A stretch of DNA of 64,000 nt from an uncultured Roseburia sp. (GTDB lineage: Bacteria; Bacillota; Clostridia; Lachnospirales; Lachnospiraceae): contig CANPGM010000010.1 of NCBI GenBank assembly GCA_947573605.1, forward strand, positions 1 to 64,000, in the 5' to 3' direction. A program made the position numbers and the translations under genes. The notes under the pieces were generated by a model. That model saw only the letters and a program-made list of their open reading frames with translations, had not been told where the DNA came from and did no database searches. Shown here one piece after another: positions 39,140-48,859 of the stretch (positions are counted from its first letter, which is position 1; every line of letters begins with the position of its first letter).

Positions 39140-39208
39140 GTGAGAAAATAACGCGGGAATTGAATTTACATTTTTGGAATTATTGTGTATAATCATATCG
39201 TAAAAGCA

Positions 39209-39281
39209 GGGAAACGTCCGGATACGCGGTACGTTCCCTCTTGCCAGTCGATGGCAGGGACAGTTTTTACAACTGTCCCTG
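39209..39281 (+). promoter_or_regulatory. Structured 5' leader of purA (two hairpins)
   Basis: GGGAAACGT...ACGTTCCC (39209-39238) and CAGGGACAGT-TTTTACA-ACTGTCCCTG (39255-39281) followed by ATTTT; lies between a TATAAT box (~39189) and the purA start. Confidence 0.5.
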
Positions 39282-39336
39282 ATTTTACATGTTAAAAACT
39301 GGGATGATACGGGATACAAAACAGGGAGGAATTCAT

Positions 39337-40617
39337 ATGGTTACAGCAGTAGTGGGCGCTAACTGGGGCGACGAAGGAAAAGGCAAAATCACAGATATGC
39401 TTGCAAAGGAGGCAGATATCATTATCCGCTTTCAGGGCGGTGCGAATGCGGGACATACCATTGTCAATAATTATGGAAAGTTTGCATTGCATACGCTTCC
39501 GTCCGGTGTGTTTTATGAGCATACCACAAGTATAATCGGAAACGGCGTTGCGCTTGATATTCCCAAATTATTTGAAGAGATAAAATCTATTACGGAACGC
39601 AATGTGCCGACGCCGAAGATTCTTGTATCAAACCGCGCGCAGATTGTAATGCCGTATCATGTGCTTTTTGACCGTTACGAAGAAGAACGGCTCGGGAAGA
39701 ATTCTTTTGGCTCCACGAAGTCCGGTATTGCGCCGTTTTATTCCGATAAATATGCTAAAATCGGTTTTCAGGTCAGCGAGTTGTTTGATGAGGAAACGCT
39801 TGCGGAAAAAGTCAGACGTATTTGTGAGACGAAAAATATTATGCTTAAGCATATGTATCAGAAACCGCCGATTGAGGAAAAGGAGCTTTTGCAGACGCTT
39901 CATGAATACAGGGATATGGTGGCGCCCTATGTCTGCGACGTGTCTTTATACCTCGACCGGGCTCTTAAGGAAGGAAAGAATATTTTGCTTGAGGGTCAGC
40001 TTGGCACCCTGAAAGACCCGGACCACGGTATTTATCCGATGGTAACGTCCTCTTCTACGCTGGCGGCTTACGGCGCCATTGGAGCCGGAATCCCGCCTTA
40101 TGAAATTAAAAAGATAATAACAGTTTGTAAAGCTTATTCTTCCGCAGTCGGCGCGGGCGCTTTTGTCAGCGAGATTTTCGGTGAAGAAGCGGACGAGTTG
40201 AGGCGCAGAGGCGGAGACGGCGGAGAGTTCGGCGCGACGACCGGACGTCCGAGACGCGTCGGCTGGTTTGACTGTGTGGCGAGCAGGTACGGATGCCGTC
40301 TTCAGGGCACAACGGATGTGGCGTTTACGGTACTGGACGTTTTGGGATACCTGGAAGAGATTCCGGTCTGCACCGGCTATGAAATAGATGGGGAAGTTAC
40401 GACAGAATTTCCGGTTACGGCCAGTCTGAATAAAGCAAAGCCGGTAATAGAGAAGCTTCCTGGCTGGAACTGTGAAATTCGCGGTATCAGATCTTACGAA
40501 GAGCTTCCGGAAAACTGTAGAAAATATATTGAGTTTATTGAGGAGCGGATCGGATATCCGATTACGATGATTTCCAACGGTCCGGGAAGGGAGGATATTA
40601 TTTATCGGAAAAGGTAA
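39337..40617 (+). CDS. purA: Adenylosuccinate synthetase
   Basis: VGANWGDEGKGKITD, GGANAGHTIVNN, TSSSTLAAYGAIGAGIPP, GEFGATTGRPRRVGWFD; RBS ggagga before ATG 39337. Confidence 0.93.
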   Translation: MVTAVVGANWGDEGKGKITDMLAKEADIIIRFQGGANAGHTIVNNYGKFALHTLPSGVFYEHTTSIIGNGVALDIPKLFEEIKSITERNVPTPKILVSNRAQIVMPYHVLFDRYEEERLGKNSFGSTKSGIAPFYSDKYAKIGFQVSELFDEETLAEKVRRICETKNIMLKHMYQKPPIEEKELLQTLHEYRDMVAPYVCDVSLYLDRALKEGKNILLEGQLGTLKDPDHGIYPMVTSSSTLAAYGAIGAGIPPYEIKKIITVCKAYSSAVGAGAFVSEIFGEEADELRRRGGDGGEFGATTGRPRRVGWFDCVASRYGCRLQGTTDVAFTVLDVLGYLEEIPVCTGYEIDGEVTTEFPVTASLNKAKPVIEKLPGWNCEIRGIRSYEELPENCRKYIEFIEERIGYPITMISNGPGREDIIYRKR

Positions 40618-40653
40618 GTGCTGCAACTGTTAAGAAGGAGAAGGGAGTTTATT

Positions 40654-40974
40654 ATGAAGAGAGCTGCAATGAAAAAAAGAGTTATGACGGTAATCGCTGC
40701 CGCCGCATTGGCTGTTATGCCGTTACATGTATCTGCATCTGCCGGGGAGACGGATTGCCATGAACTAAGGTATAACGTAAACTGTGGAAAGCATGCGCTT
40801 GGAAACGAATATTATACCGGAATAAACCGTCATGTCGGTACACAGCACCAGGTTCAATACGGAAGGAAATGTTCCATCTGCGGTTTTGTACTGACCTGGT
40901 GGGGAGAGCCCTATCCGTGTCCCGGGAACGGGTTCTGTATCCTTCCGTGTTCGCTTGAATTAACAGAAAAATAG
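40654..40974 (+). CDS. Small secreted Cys/His protein, paralogue 1
   Basis: Signal peptide MKRAAMKKRVMTVIAAAALAVMPLHVSASA; conserved YTGINRHVGTQHQVQYGRKCSICGF..WWGEPYPCPGNGFCI block. Confidence 0.82.
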   Translation: MKRAAMKKRVMTVIAAAALAVMPLHVSASAGETDCHELRYNVNCGKHALGNEYYTGINRHVGTQHQVQYGRKCSICGFVLTWWGEPYPCPGNGFCILPCSLELTEK

Positions 40975-40975
40975 G

Positions 40976-41215
40976 TTACGCGTCTTTTTTTGAGGCGGCG
41001 GTTTCGTTTTTATCGGAATCGCCGCCTTTTATTAGTTTATAGATAAACGTGTATGCCCAGATTAATACGGGGATTACGATAGAAGCATAAAGCGACGCCA
41101 TCAGCATATTCATAAAATTCTCACTGGCGGAAAGCGCGCATACCAGAGTTGCGATATATAAACCGAGTAAGACAAGAATCCCTATGACGGCAAGTATCTG
41201 TTTTATTTTCTTCAT
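40976..41215 (-). CDS. Small two-TM membrane protein (79 aa)
   Basis: Two hydrophobic stretches; complement RBS aagaggagaaggaagATG. Confidence 0.7.
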   Translation of the reverse strand: MKKIKQILAVIGILVLLGLYIATLVCALSASENFMNMLMASLYASIVIPVLIWAYTFIYKLIKGGDSDKNETAASKKDA

Positions 41216-41324
41216 CTTCCTTCTCCTCTTGCATTGACTTTGTTCCTATCGTACAAGAACAGAGGAAAAACGTCAAGAAAAAATTGGCTCCGTTTCAATA
41301 CGCGGATGTACGGTATGATATTAC

Positions 41325-41353
41325 TTGACATCAAACTATATATGTGTCAAAAT
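41325..41353 (+). promoter_or_regulatory. Candidate promoter overlapping an inverted repeat
   Basis: TTGACA (41325-41330), 17 nt, CAAAAT (41348-41353); TTGACA...TGTCAA inverted repeat (41325-41350). Confidence 0.55.
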
Positions 41354-41432
41354 TACAACTGAAAGGAGAAAAAAGAAATCTTTCTTAAACAAATGAAAAT
41401 ACTGGAAAATGAAGAAAAGGGGGAAAGGAGTT

Positions 41433-41852
41433 ATGGGGAAAAGAATATTAATAAAAAGAATTACAACGGCAATTTTTGTTCTTGCGTTAGCCGTATTGCC
41501 GACGGGAGCATTCCTATCCGCGCATACGCACAGCTATGTTCTCAGTAATGCGGTAGAGTCGTATTATGCGAGGGATGCCACAACGCACAGGGGAGTTTTG
41601 ACACATTATATGGTATGTAAGACATGCGGCCATACGGAAAAGTTTGAAATTGCAGAAAGATATGACACTCATAAATTTGGAGGGGGAGTTTATAACGGAG
41701 TGAATCAGCATATCGGTACGCAGCACCGGGTTCAGTATAAAAAAACATGTACCTTATGCGGTTTTTCAGTGACGGAATGGGGCGATCCTTATCCGTGTCC
41801 GGGAAATGGGAATTGTATTGTGGTAAACTCCATGACACCGGCGGAACGGTAA
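41433..41852 (+). CDS. Small secreted Cys/His protein, paralogue 2
   Basis: RBS aaaggag; Sec-type signal peptide; AHTHSY, CKTCG, YNGVNQHIGTQHRVQYKKTCTLCGF...WGDPYPCPGNGNCIV. Confidence 0.83.
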   Translation: MGKRILIKRITTAIFVLALAVLPTGAFLSAHTHSYVLSNAVESYYARDATTHRGVLTHYMVCKTCGHTEKFEIAERYDTHKFGGGVYNGVNQHIGTQHRVQYKKTCTLCGFSVTEWGDPYPCPGNGNCIVVNSMTPAER

Positions 41853-41978
41853 GGGTTTAAAGACCATTTTATTATAATTCAGGGAAATAAGAACATATTG
41901 TGAAAAATAATATGTACAGGCGGATTTGTGCGTGGCGGCTTAAATGCCGCAGGCTGTGAGAAAGGCATGGTGATTCTT

Positions 41979-42422
41979 ATGAAAAAAATAGAAATCGGGA
42001 AAAGACTGACAATGATTATCTGTACGTTTATTCTGTTAATTGCGCCGTTCGGTGCGATTGCGGCGGCTGAAAAACCGGAGATGTCGACCGCGCATACGCA
42101 CAGCTATGCAGAAAGCGAAATGATACTTTCTTTTTCTGCTTTAGATAAGGAATGGCATAAATTGAGAGTACGCAAGTACAAAGTTTGTACCTTGTGCGGC
42201 GATACGCAGGAAATTAGTATAAATGATGAAAATAGACGACATGCTTTTAGAGACCCATACTATACCGGGGCAAACCAGCATGTCGGATCGAGTCATAAGG
42301 TTCAATATGCAAAAAAATGCTGGGTATGTGAGTTTACAGATTACTGGTGGAGTGATCCTTACCCTTGTCCGGGAAACGGGAACTGTATCGTCCCATATTC
42401 CATTAAATCGGAAGAAAAGTAG
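41979..42422 (+). CDS. Small secreted Cys/His protein, paralogue 3
   Basis: Signal peptide; AHTHSY, CTLCG, YTGANQHVGSSHKVQYAKKCWVCEF...WWSDPYPCPGNGNCIV. Confidence 0.82.
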   Translation: MKKIEIGKRLTMIICTFILLIAPFGAIAAAEKPEMSTAHTHSYAESEMILSFSALDKEWHKLRVRKYKVCTLCGDTQEISINDENRRHAFRDPYYTGANQHVGSSHKVQYAKKCWVCEFTDYWWSDPYPCPGNGNCIVPYSIKSEEK

Positions 42423-42430
42423 GAACTGCT

Positions 42431-43726
42431 ATGGCGACTTTACTTTATCTGCAAAGCAGAATCAGACGCGGCTTTGCCGGCGGGGTGGCGCTTTCCATGT
42501 TAATCGGCGCGCTATGCGGCTTTGCCTGTTTTTACCGCGGCTTTATGGAACAAAAAGAAACGGAAATAGAATATACATATGATGCTTTGCCAGTTACGGT
42601 TGTAGTATCTAATCCACAGGGGACGCAGACGGATCAGCTTGGAATCCATGATTACCTGGTTAATTATTTTCTGTCTGATACTTATGTAATAGGTGGAAAA
42701 AAACAGGAGGTTGCCTTTTCTTCCTACGTAAAAGATGTATGTGTCAAAACAACATTATATTGCGGTATTCCGCCTGAAAAAAATATGTTATTCGCAGATG
42801 CGGACATCTTAGAGGGGACGTCCGTATCGTCCGGGGAGCGTCTGCTGATCGGCATTACCAGGAGCGAGGCCGTGCCGGAACTCAATCCTGTGACGGGCGT
42901 TATGATAAGCTATTTTCCGGGATGGGATGGAACCGTTTTCTGCGGGGAAGAGCCGTTTTGTATCGTACCGCGGCAGTTACTGGAAGCATTGGAGGAAGGC
43001 GCAGAGAAGAGGGAGGACGGCAGCTTTGTATTAACCCTATCGGTAAAAGCGTCGTCCGGGGAGAAAAAAGATACGGAACAGCCGTTTCTGGTAGTCGGCT
43101 CTTATTCCGGCGATTCCTCCGCAATCTATTGTTCCTGGAACACTGCGGCGGAGCTGAAGCGGCGGCTGTCAGGCTGGGTGACGGCGGACAGTTTAAGCGC
43201 CGTTATAGCCGATAATCGAAAACTGGAGGAATTTCGGGAACTTTTGGCGAGACATTTTGCGGAGGTGGATCCGTCCGGACGCAGGAAAGAGATCAAGGAT
43301 TCTCCGACCATGCTGCATTATGAATTTGCGGCGACAATACATGACGAAGAATTGCGCCGTACCTTAAACGAATTAAGCAGAAACTTAAAAATGTTGAAGT
43401 TTCTGTCCCCATTTCTTGCGGGATTGGAGTTTGCGGTTGCATTTTCCGCCGCTTTTTTTGCCGTGCGGGTGAGAAAGAGAGATCTGGCGACGGCCCGTTC
43501 GTTAGGAACCTCGAAGAGAAACGTCGTGCTGGCGCTTTTTGCCGAAATCTCTTTTTGGGGTATTATCGGCGCGGCCGCCGCGGCAGCGATCTGCCGGCCG
43601 GCCGCCCGGACGGCGCCATACGGAATACTTGCGGGGATATTGCTTTCCGCCGTACTGGGAACGGTTGTTTCGGGATACCTTTTTACGGGACGTAAGAGCA
43701 TTCAGGACATAAAGGAGGATGATTAG
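42431..43726 (+). CDS. FtsX/MacB-like ABC transporter permease
   Basis: One N-terminal TM, large extracytoplasmic region, three C-terminal TMs; VRKRDLATARSLGTSKRNV FtsX-like loop; starts 8 nt after paralogue 3. Confidence 0.82.
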   Translation: MATLLYLQSRIRRGFAGGVALSMLIGALCGFACFYRGFMEQKETEIEYTYDALPVTVVVSNPQGTQTDQLGIHDYLVNYFLSDTYVIGGKKQEVAFSSYVKDVCVKTTLYCGIPPEKNMLFADADILEGTSVSSGERLLIGITRSEAVPELNPVTGVMISYFPGWDGTVFCGEEPFCIVPRQLLEALEEGAEKREDGSFVLTLSVKASSGEKKDTEQPFLVVGSYSGDSSAIYCSWNTAAELKRRLSGWVTADSLSAVIADNRKLEEFRELLARHFAEVDPSGRRKEIKDSPTMLHYEFAATIHDEELRRTLNELSRNLKMLKFLSPFLAGLEFAVAFSAAFFAVRVRKRDLATARSLGTSKRNVVLALFAEISFWGIIGAAAAAAICRPAARTAPYGILAGILLSAVLGTVVSGYLFTGRKSIQDIKEDD

Positions 43727-43728
43727 AC

Positions 43729-44403
43729 ATGAGACAGTTATCTGTTCAAAATGTTTCTTATACATATCGTACAAAATATCAGACTGTACATGCGGTAAAA
43801 GAGGCGACCTGCAATATGGAGCATGGAAAGTTTTATGCGATTGTAGGAAAAAGCGGAAGCGGAAAGACGACGCTATTGTCGCTTCTTGCGGGGCTGGAAC
43901 AGCCGGAAAGCGGAGAAATACGGGTTGACGGAACGAATCTGAAGGAGATAGACCCGGATTTATACCGGCGGGAACAGGCCTCGGTCATTTATCAGAATTA
44001 TAACCTGTTTCCGCTTATGACGGTGCAGGAAAATGTGATGTATCCGCTGTTGTTAAAGAAAGAGACGAAACGGCAGGCAATGGAGAAGGCCGAACAGACG
44101 TTGAGCAGGGTAGGGCTTGACGTTTCCTTTTTAAAACGGCTTCCGGCTATGCTTTCCGGCGGAGAACAGCAGCGGGTGGCGATTGCGCGCGCGCTCGCCG
44201 TAAGCGCCGGGCTTATCCTGGCGGACGAGCCGACCGGAAATCTCGATACGGAAAATACGGCGCAGATCGCAAGTCTGCTTCTTAAGCTGGCGCATGAGGA
44301 GGATTGTTGTGTAATTGTAGTGACGCATGACGTCAAAATAGCGGAAATGGCGGACGTTGTGTTTCGGATGGAAAGCGGATATCTGAAGGAGGAGGCCGTA
44401 TGA
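43729..44403 (+). CDS. ABC transporter ATP-binding protein (LolD/MacB type)
   Basis: VGKSGSGKTTLLSLLAGLE, LSGGEQQRVAIARAL, LILADEPTGNLD. Confidence 0.95.
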   Translation: MRQLSVQNVSYTYRTKYQTVHAVKEATCNMEHGKFYAIVGKSGSGKTTLLSLLAGLEQPESGEIRVDGTNLKEIDPDLYRREQASVIYQNYNLFPLMTVQENVMYPLLLKKETKRQAMEKAEQTLSRVGLDVSFLKRLPAMLSGGEQQRVAIARALAVSAGLILADEPTGNLDTENTAQIASLLLKLAHEEDCCVIVVTHDVKIAEMADVVFRMESGYLKEEAV

Positions 44404-46526
44404 AAATACTGCGACAGTTATTGCGGCGTCCGCTTAAAACGGCGGCGGTATTTTTGCTGCTTTCTGCGGCAGGCGCTTTTTTGTGTCTGGGACTTGGGGT
44501 ACTGTTATCGGCCAACGCCACGAGGGAAAAAATCGAAAACAATTTTGTAACAATTGCCCTTCCCTCCAATGAAATGGAGGAGGTGCAGAAGGAACTGCCG
44601 GACGGGACTTCTTATTATGAGAGGCAGAGTGTGATTTCACTGGAGATGTGGGAGGAACTCGGGACGTTTCCCGAACATGTTTCCGCCGTAAAGGGGATTT
44701 ATAAGCAGCAGTTTATCAGTGCGTTTTGCCCTCAAATAACCACGTTTGTAAGCGCACAGGAGCCGGGGTGTTATAGAGGAGGATTGGATGAAGCTTATCA
44801 GGACGCCGTGTTTGTGGTAAAGATTACGGAGATTGCGGACCCGGTCATTGAAGAGCAATTTGCGGCGGCTTATGATGATAATTTGATTTATAAGGAAGTA
44901 AAAGGCACGATCGAACAGGCGGTAGCGCTGCATCCCGGATATGAGGCGCGGGATCGAATCCGTTTAAGCTTTACATTTGAATCGGAAGAGTTATTTGAGG
45001 CTGCGGATCTTACGGTCGGCGGTCGTTATCTGGTTTACGGAAATGTTTATACAGATAACGACTTGTCTCTTCGGACCGACATTGCAGCATGGAAAAGGGG
45101 AGAAAATCTGAAGCCGGAGGATATTGATCTAAGTAAAGTCACCTGTGATTTATCGGAATATGAGGACGAGCTTGCGGAGCTTGCGGCGTTTGAGGAGAAG
45201 GGAAACTACGGCAGCACGACGAAAGATGTGATGGCCGTCTATCCATTTTCGACTAGCGCATATTATTTGTATCATGATCAGCTCGATTCGATTGGTTCCT
45301 GTTCTCTGTACGTGCGGATTCTCAGTCCGGGTGATTCGACAGAAACGTCTGTTATGATGATAGACGGGACGCTTCGGACGTATACGGATCAGATACTGAC
45401 ACAGGCGGATTCCCATAAAATCACGCGCCTTAAGGGAGAGCTTTCTGATTTTCTGTCTTCGGAAGAAGGCGCGGACTGGCCGGAACTGATTGAAGAAATA
45501 AAAATCAGGCAGCAGTGCGTTCCGGTTTTAGGAACCGATCTGCTGGAAAGCATGTATTTGTTTCAGCGGCATGAGGCATCTATTGTGGAGGGCCGGACGT
45601 TCTCGAAAGCGGATTATAAAAAGGGAAACACGGTCTGTCTGATCTCGGAACAGGCGGCGCTTGCAGGCGGACTTGGCGTGGGAGATACGGTAGAGCTTTC
45701 GTATTACTGGGGGATGAATCCGTATATATTTATTATGTTCTTACCGTGGGAACATAATCTCCCGGCTGACGAATATTCCCGATATGCCGGATTTTTACAG
45801 GATGCCCCTGCCGAATACGAAATCATCGGCGTCTACCGCCAGGCCGACGTATGGGAACCGTTTTCGCCGTACGGTTTTACGCCGAATACGATTTTTGTGC
45901 CGAACGCGTCGCTTCCGTCGCCCGGCTATACCGGGCAGGCAGGAGTATTCACTACATTTGTATTGAAAAACGGAGGAATCGACGACGTAAAAGCAGCCAT
46001 TGAAGAAAAGGGATGGCCGGAGAGCACGCTTCTTTATTACGACAGCGGTTACAGTGAAATTTCCGGCACGCTGGAAGGGTTTTCAGGGAGCGCCTTGTGG
46101 CTGTTTGCGGCGTCCTTTTTGACCTGGGCAGCGGCGATGGCGGTCTATCTTGCGCTGTTTGTATCCGGCCAGAAGAGAACGGCAGGGCTTATGCTTTCGC
46201 TTGGCGCGGGAAAACGGAGAACGGAGCGGTATCTGTTTCTAATTTCCATGCTTCCGGCGGCGGCGGCCCAGCTGCTTGGAGCGGTATTGGGAATGCTCTT
46301 TTTAAACGGGACGCTGCAGTCGATTTTCGCATCTGCGGGCGAAGTAATGGGAACCGGCTTCAGCGGGAGTTCCGTAAGCGGGCACGCATCGATCGAACCG
46401 TTTCTGACGGCGCTTCCGCAGGCGGCTTTAGCCGGGGCGCTTCTGCAGGCCGCGTTCTGTGCGGCGGCGGTCTGTCTCTGCGCGAAAAGGATGGTGGGAA
46501 CAAAGCCGTTAAAGCTGCTGCGGTAG
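44400..46526 (+). CDS. FtsX-like ABC transporter permease, large paralogue A
   Basis: N-terminal TM, ~540 aa extracytoplasmic domain, C-terminal TMs with SGQKRTAGLMLSLGAGKRRTERYLFL; overlaps ATPase by 4 nt. Confidence 0.85.
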   Translation: MKILRQLLRRPLKTAAVFLLLSAAGAFLCLGLGVLLSANATREKIENNFVTIALPSNEMEEVQKELPDGTSYYERQSVISLEMWEELGTFPEHVSAVKGIYKQQFISAFCPQITTFVSAQEPGCYRGGLDEAYQDAVFVVKITEIADPVIEEQFAAAYDDNLIYKEVKGTIEQAVALHPGYEARDRIRLSFTFESEELFEAADLTVGGRYLVYGNVYTDNDLSLRTDIAAWKRGENLKPEDIDLSKVTCDLSEYEDELAELAAFEEKGNYGSTTKDVMAVYPFSTSAYYLYHDQLDSIGSCSLYVRILSPGDSTETSVMMIDGTLRTYTDQILTQADSHKITRLKGELSDFLSSEEGADWPELIEEIKIRQQCVPVLGTDLLESMYLFQRHEASIVEGRTFSKADYKKGNTVCLISEQAALAGGLGVGDTVELSYYWGMNPYIFIMFLPWEHNLPADEYSRYAGFLQDAPAEYEIIGVYRQADVWEPFSPYGFTPNTIFVPNASLPSPGYTGQAGVFTTFVLKNGGIDDVKAAIEEKGWPESTLLYYDSGYSEISGTLEGFSGSALWLFAASFLTWAAAMAVYLALFVSGQKRTAGLMLSLGAGKRRTERYLFLISMLPAAAAQLLGAVLGMLFLNGTLQSIFASAGEVMGTGFSGSSVSGHASIEPFLTALPQAALAGALLQAAFCAAAVCLCAKRMVGTKPLKLLR

Positions 46527-46674
46527 CGTGAATAGAAGTTTTGTCCAGCAGACATTTTTCAAGGCGGAAAATGCCCCAAAAACGGGCGTTTTCCGTAGGG
46601 CTATTTGTGCCGGAGCGTCACAAAACAGCCAGGATGGCAGCCCCTCCATAAAACGCTTCGGAATGGAGATTTAT

Positions 46675-48792
46675 ATGAATATGTGGCGTCAGCTTTTGCG
46701 CAGGCCGTTTCATACGGCGGCAGTATTTGTGATGCTGGCTGTGACAGGGACTTTTTTCTGTTTGAGCTTCGGTATTCTGGTATCTGCTGATTTTACAAGA
46801 GAGAAAATAGAAAAACATTTTGTGACAGTTGCATTCCCTACAAATGAAGAAATAATTCTTGATCAAGAATTGGCGGGAGGGATTACACATGAAAGGGAAA
46901 GCGTGATTACGCCTGAAATGTGGGAGGAGTTATCAGCGCTTCCTCAGAACGTTTCCGCCGTGAAAAAAATATATAAACAGCAGTTTATAAACGCGTACTG
47001 TCCTCAAATCTCTACGCTTATTACTGCGCAGGAGCCGGAGCGTTACTATTCTTTTCCGGACGAGCCGTACGGGGACGCCGTGTTTGTGATAACAATTACG
47101 GATATTGCGCATTACGACAGTTATTCCGGTTCTTCTTCGGTTACAAAAAAGATTACGGCGTCCGTGGATCAAACGGTTGCGCTGCATCCCGGATATACGC
47201 CGCGGGAAAAGCTTATCATTTATTGTTCGTTTCAGACGGCGGATGAATATCTGGCTGCAGACTTGAGGGTCGGTAAGCGTTACCTCGTTTATGGTTCAGG
47301 TTATATTGATGAAGATTTGCTGCTTCGGAAGGATATGGCAGAATGGAACGGGGATAAAGCCGTGAAGCCGGAGGAGATCGATTTGGACAGCATAAGCTGC
47401 GATCTTACGGAATATGAAGATTACCTGGCAGAGAGGGCGGCTTATCAATACGGGAATCGCCCCGTACCGCTTTCAGAACGAATTGCGGCGGTATACCGTT
47501 TTCCCTCCGGGAAAGAATACTTTTTGAAAAACTATGAGCTTGAAATGATAGATACCGGGCAATTTTCGATATGGGTTCCCGCCGGCTTTGACGAAGAGTT
47601 TACGGTATCCATTACTATGGTTGACGGGACGAAGAAAGAGTTTGCCAATGATATATTGATAAATAAATTGACGATAGCGCCTCTTGGCGGAACGCTTTCG
47701 GAATTTTTAGAATCGGAGGAAGGCGCGGAGTGGTCTGAAAAAATTGAAGAAACGAAAATCAGGCACAACAGCGTCCCTGTCATAGGAACAGACTTTTTGG
47801 AGAGTCTGTATCAATTTCATCAGCATGAGACGTCCATAGTAGAGGGACGCGCTTTTTCGGACGCGGATTATAGAAGGGGGAATACGGTCTGTATGATTTC
47901 CGAGCAGACAGCCCGCGCAGGCGGGCTTGAAGTTGGCGATACGATTGATTTGTCGTTTTTCTGGAACGAGTTGTCTTACATAAATTTAATGAATTCCAAC
48001 GCGACGAAAGAACAGAATCTGACAGCTCAGGAGTATTCCCGTAATATGGGATTTTTGAGAGAAAAGCCCACTGCTTATAAAATCATCGGAATCTATCGCC
48101 AGTCCGGGATGTGGGATGAACATGCGCCTTACGGATTTTCGCCAAACACTGTTTTCGTGCCGAATGCATCGCTTCCGGAAGTCGGTTATTCCGGACGAGC
48201 GGGAATATTCACCACATTTGTATTGGGAAACGGCGGAATCGAAGAAGTGAAAGCGGCGATAGAAGAAAAGGGGTTTCCGGAAAGTACGCTGCTTTATTTT
48301 GACGGCGGGTACGGCGGGATTGCCGATATGGTCGACGGCTTTTCGAAAGACGCCGTCTTCCTGTTTGCGGCGGCATGCGGCTTATGGCTTGCCGCACTGG
48401 CCGTTTATCTCTTTCTGGCGGTGTACAGTCAGCGAAAAACAGCCGGAATTATGCTGTCTTTGGGAGCCGGAAAGAGGAGTGTCAGACAGTTTCTTTTTCT
48501 AAGCTCTATGCTTCCGGCAGCGGCGGCCCAGATTTTCGGAGCGGTATTGGGAATGCTCTTTTTAAACGGGACGCTGCAGTCCGTATTTGCGAATGCAGTT
48601 GAAGTATTGAGTACCAGTTACAGCGGCGTGCGTCCGGAAGAATATGCTTCGGTGGAGCAGTTTCTGACCGCGTTGCCGCAGGCAGCCTTTGCCGGGGTTT
48701 TGATACAGCTTCCGTTCTATGCCGCCGCAATTTATGTGTGTGTAAGACGGATGGCCGGAGAGCGGCCGTTAAAGCTGCTGCGCCAAAGGTAA
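46675..48792 (+). CDS. FtsX-like ABC transporter permease, large paralogue B (tandem duplicate)
   Basis: Strongly similar to 44400-46526 along its length (YKQQFINAYCPQISTLITAQEPE; LFLNGTLQS). ATG 46675 aligns with paralogue A's start; the 46528 extension looks non-coding. Confidence 0.85.
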   Translation: MNMWRQLLRRPFHTAAVFVMLAVTGTFFCLSFGILVSADFTREKIEKHFVTVAFPTNEEIILDQELAGGITHERESVITPEMWEELSALPQNVSAVKKIYKQQFINAYCPQISTLITAQEPERYYSFPDEPYGDAVFVITITDIAHYDSYSGSSSVTKKITASVDQTVALHPGYTPREKLIIYCSFQTADEYLAADLRVGKRYLVYGSGYIDEDLLLRKDMAEWNGDKAVKPEEIDLDSISCDLTEYEDYLAERAAYQYGNRPVPLSERIAAVYRFPSGKEYFLKNYELEMIDTGQFSIWVPAGFDEEFTVSITMVDGTKKEFANDILINKLTIAPLGGTLSEFLESEEGAEWSEKIEETKIRHNSVPVIGTDFLESLYQFHQHETSIVEGRAFSDADYRRGNTVCMISEQTARAGGLEVGDTIDLSFFWNELSYINLMNSNATKEQNLTAQEYSRNMGFLREKPTAYKIIGIYRQSGMWDEHAPYGFSPNTVFVPNASLPEVGYSGRAGIFTTFVLGNGGIEEVKAAIEEKGFPESTLLYFDGGYGGIADMVDGFSKDAVFLFAAACGLWLAALAVYLFLAVYSQRKTAGIMLSLGAGKRSVRQFLFLSSMLPAAAAQIFGAVLGMLFLNGTLQSVFANAVEVLSTSYSGVRPEEYASVEQFLTALPQAAFAGVLIQLPFYAAAIYVCVRRMAGERPLKLLRQR

Positions 48793-48825
48793 TCCGTACG
48801 TGAAGCGGATTTAATAAAAAAACAC

Positions 48826-48854
48826 TTTACAAATCCGGAATTTCGGTTTACAAT
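48826..48854 (+). promoter_or_regulatory. SigA-type promoter for T-box/thrS
   Basis: TTTACA (48826-48831), 17 nt, TACAAT (48849-48854). Confidence 0.7.
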
Positions 48855-48859
48855 CAAAA

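Noticed and set aside
39337-40617. Phage-type PurZ (2-aminoadenine synthesis) paralogue
   Set aside because: The GANWGDEGKGK motif keeps the catalytic Asp of ordinary PurA and there is no DatZ/phage context.
40654-42422. Lactococcin 972-family bacteriocins
   Set aside because: Transport-gene layout is similar, but the proteins have paired CxxC and CPGNGNC motifs and do not resemble the lactococcin 972 sequence; kept as an open novel family instead.
46528-46674. N-terminal extension of the second large permease
   Set aside because: Alignment with paralogue A begins at MNMWRQLLRRP (46675), which has an RBS; the upstream part contains a hairpin and looks non-coding.
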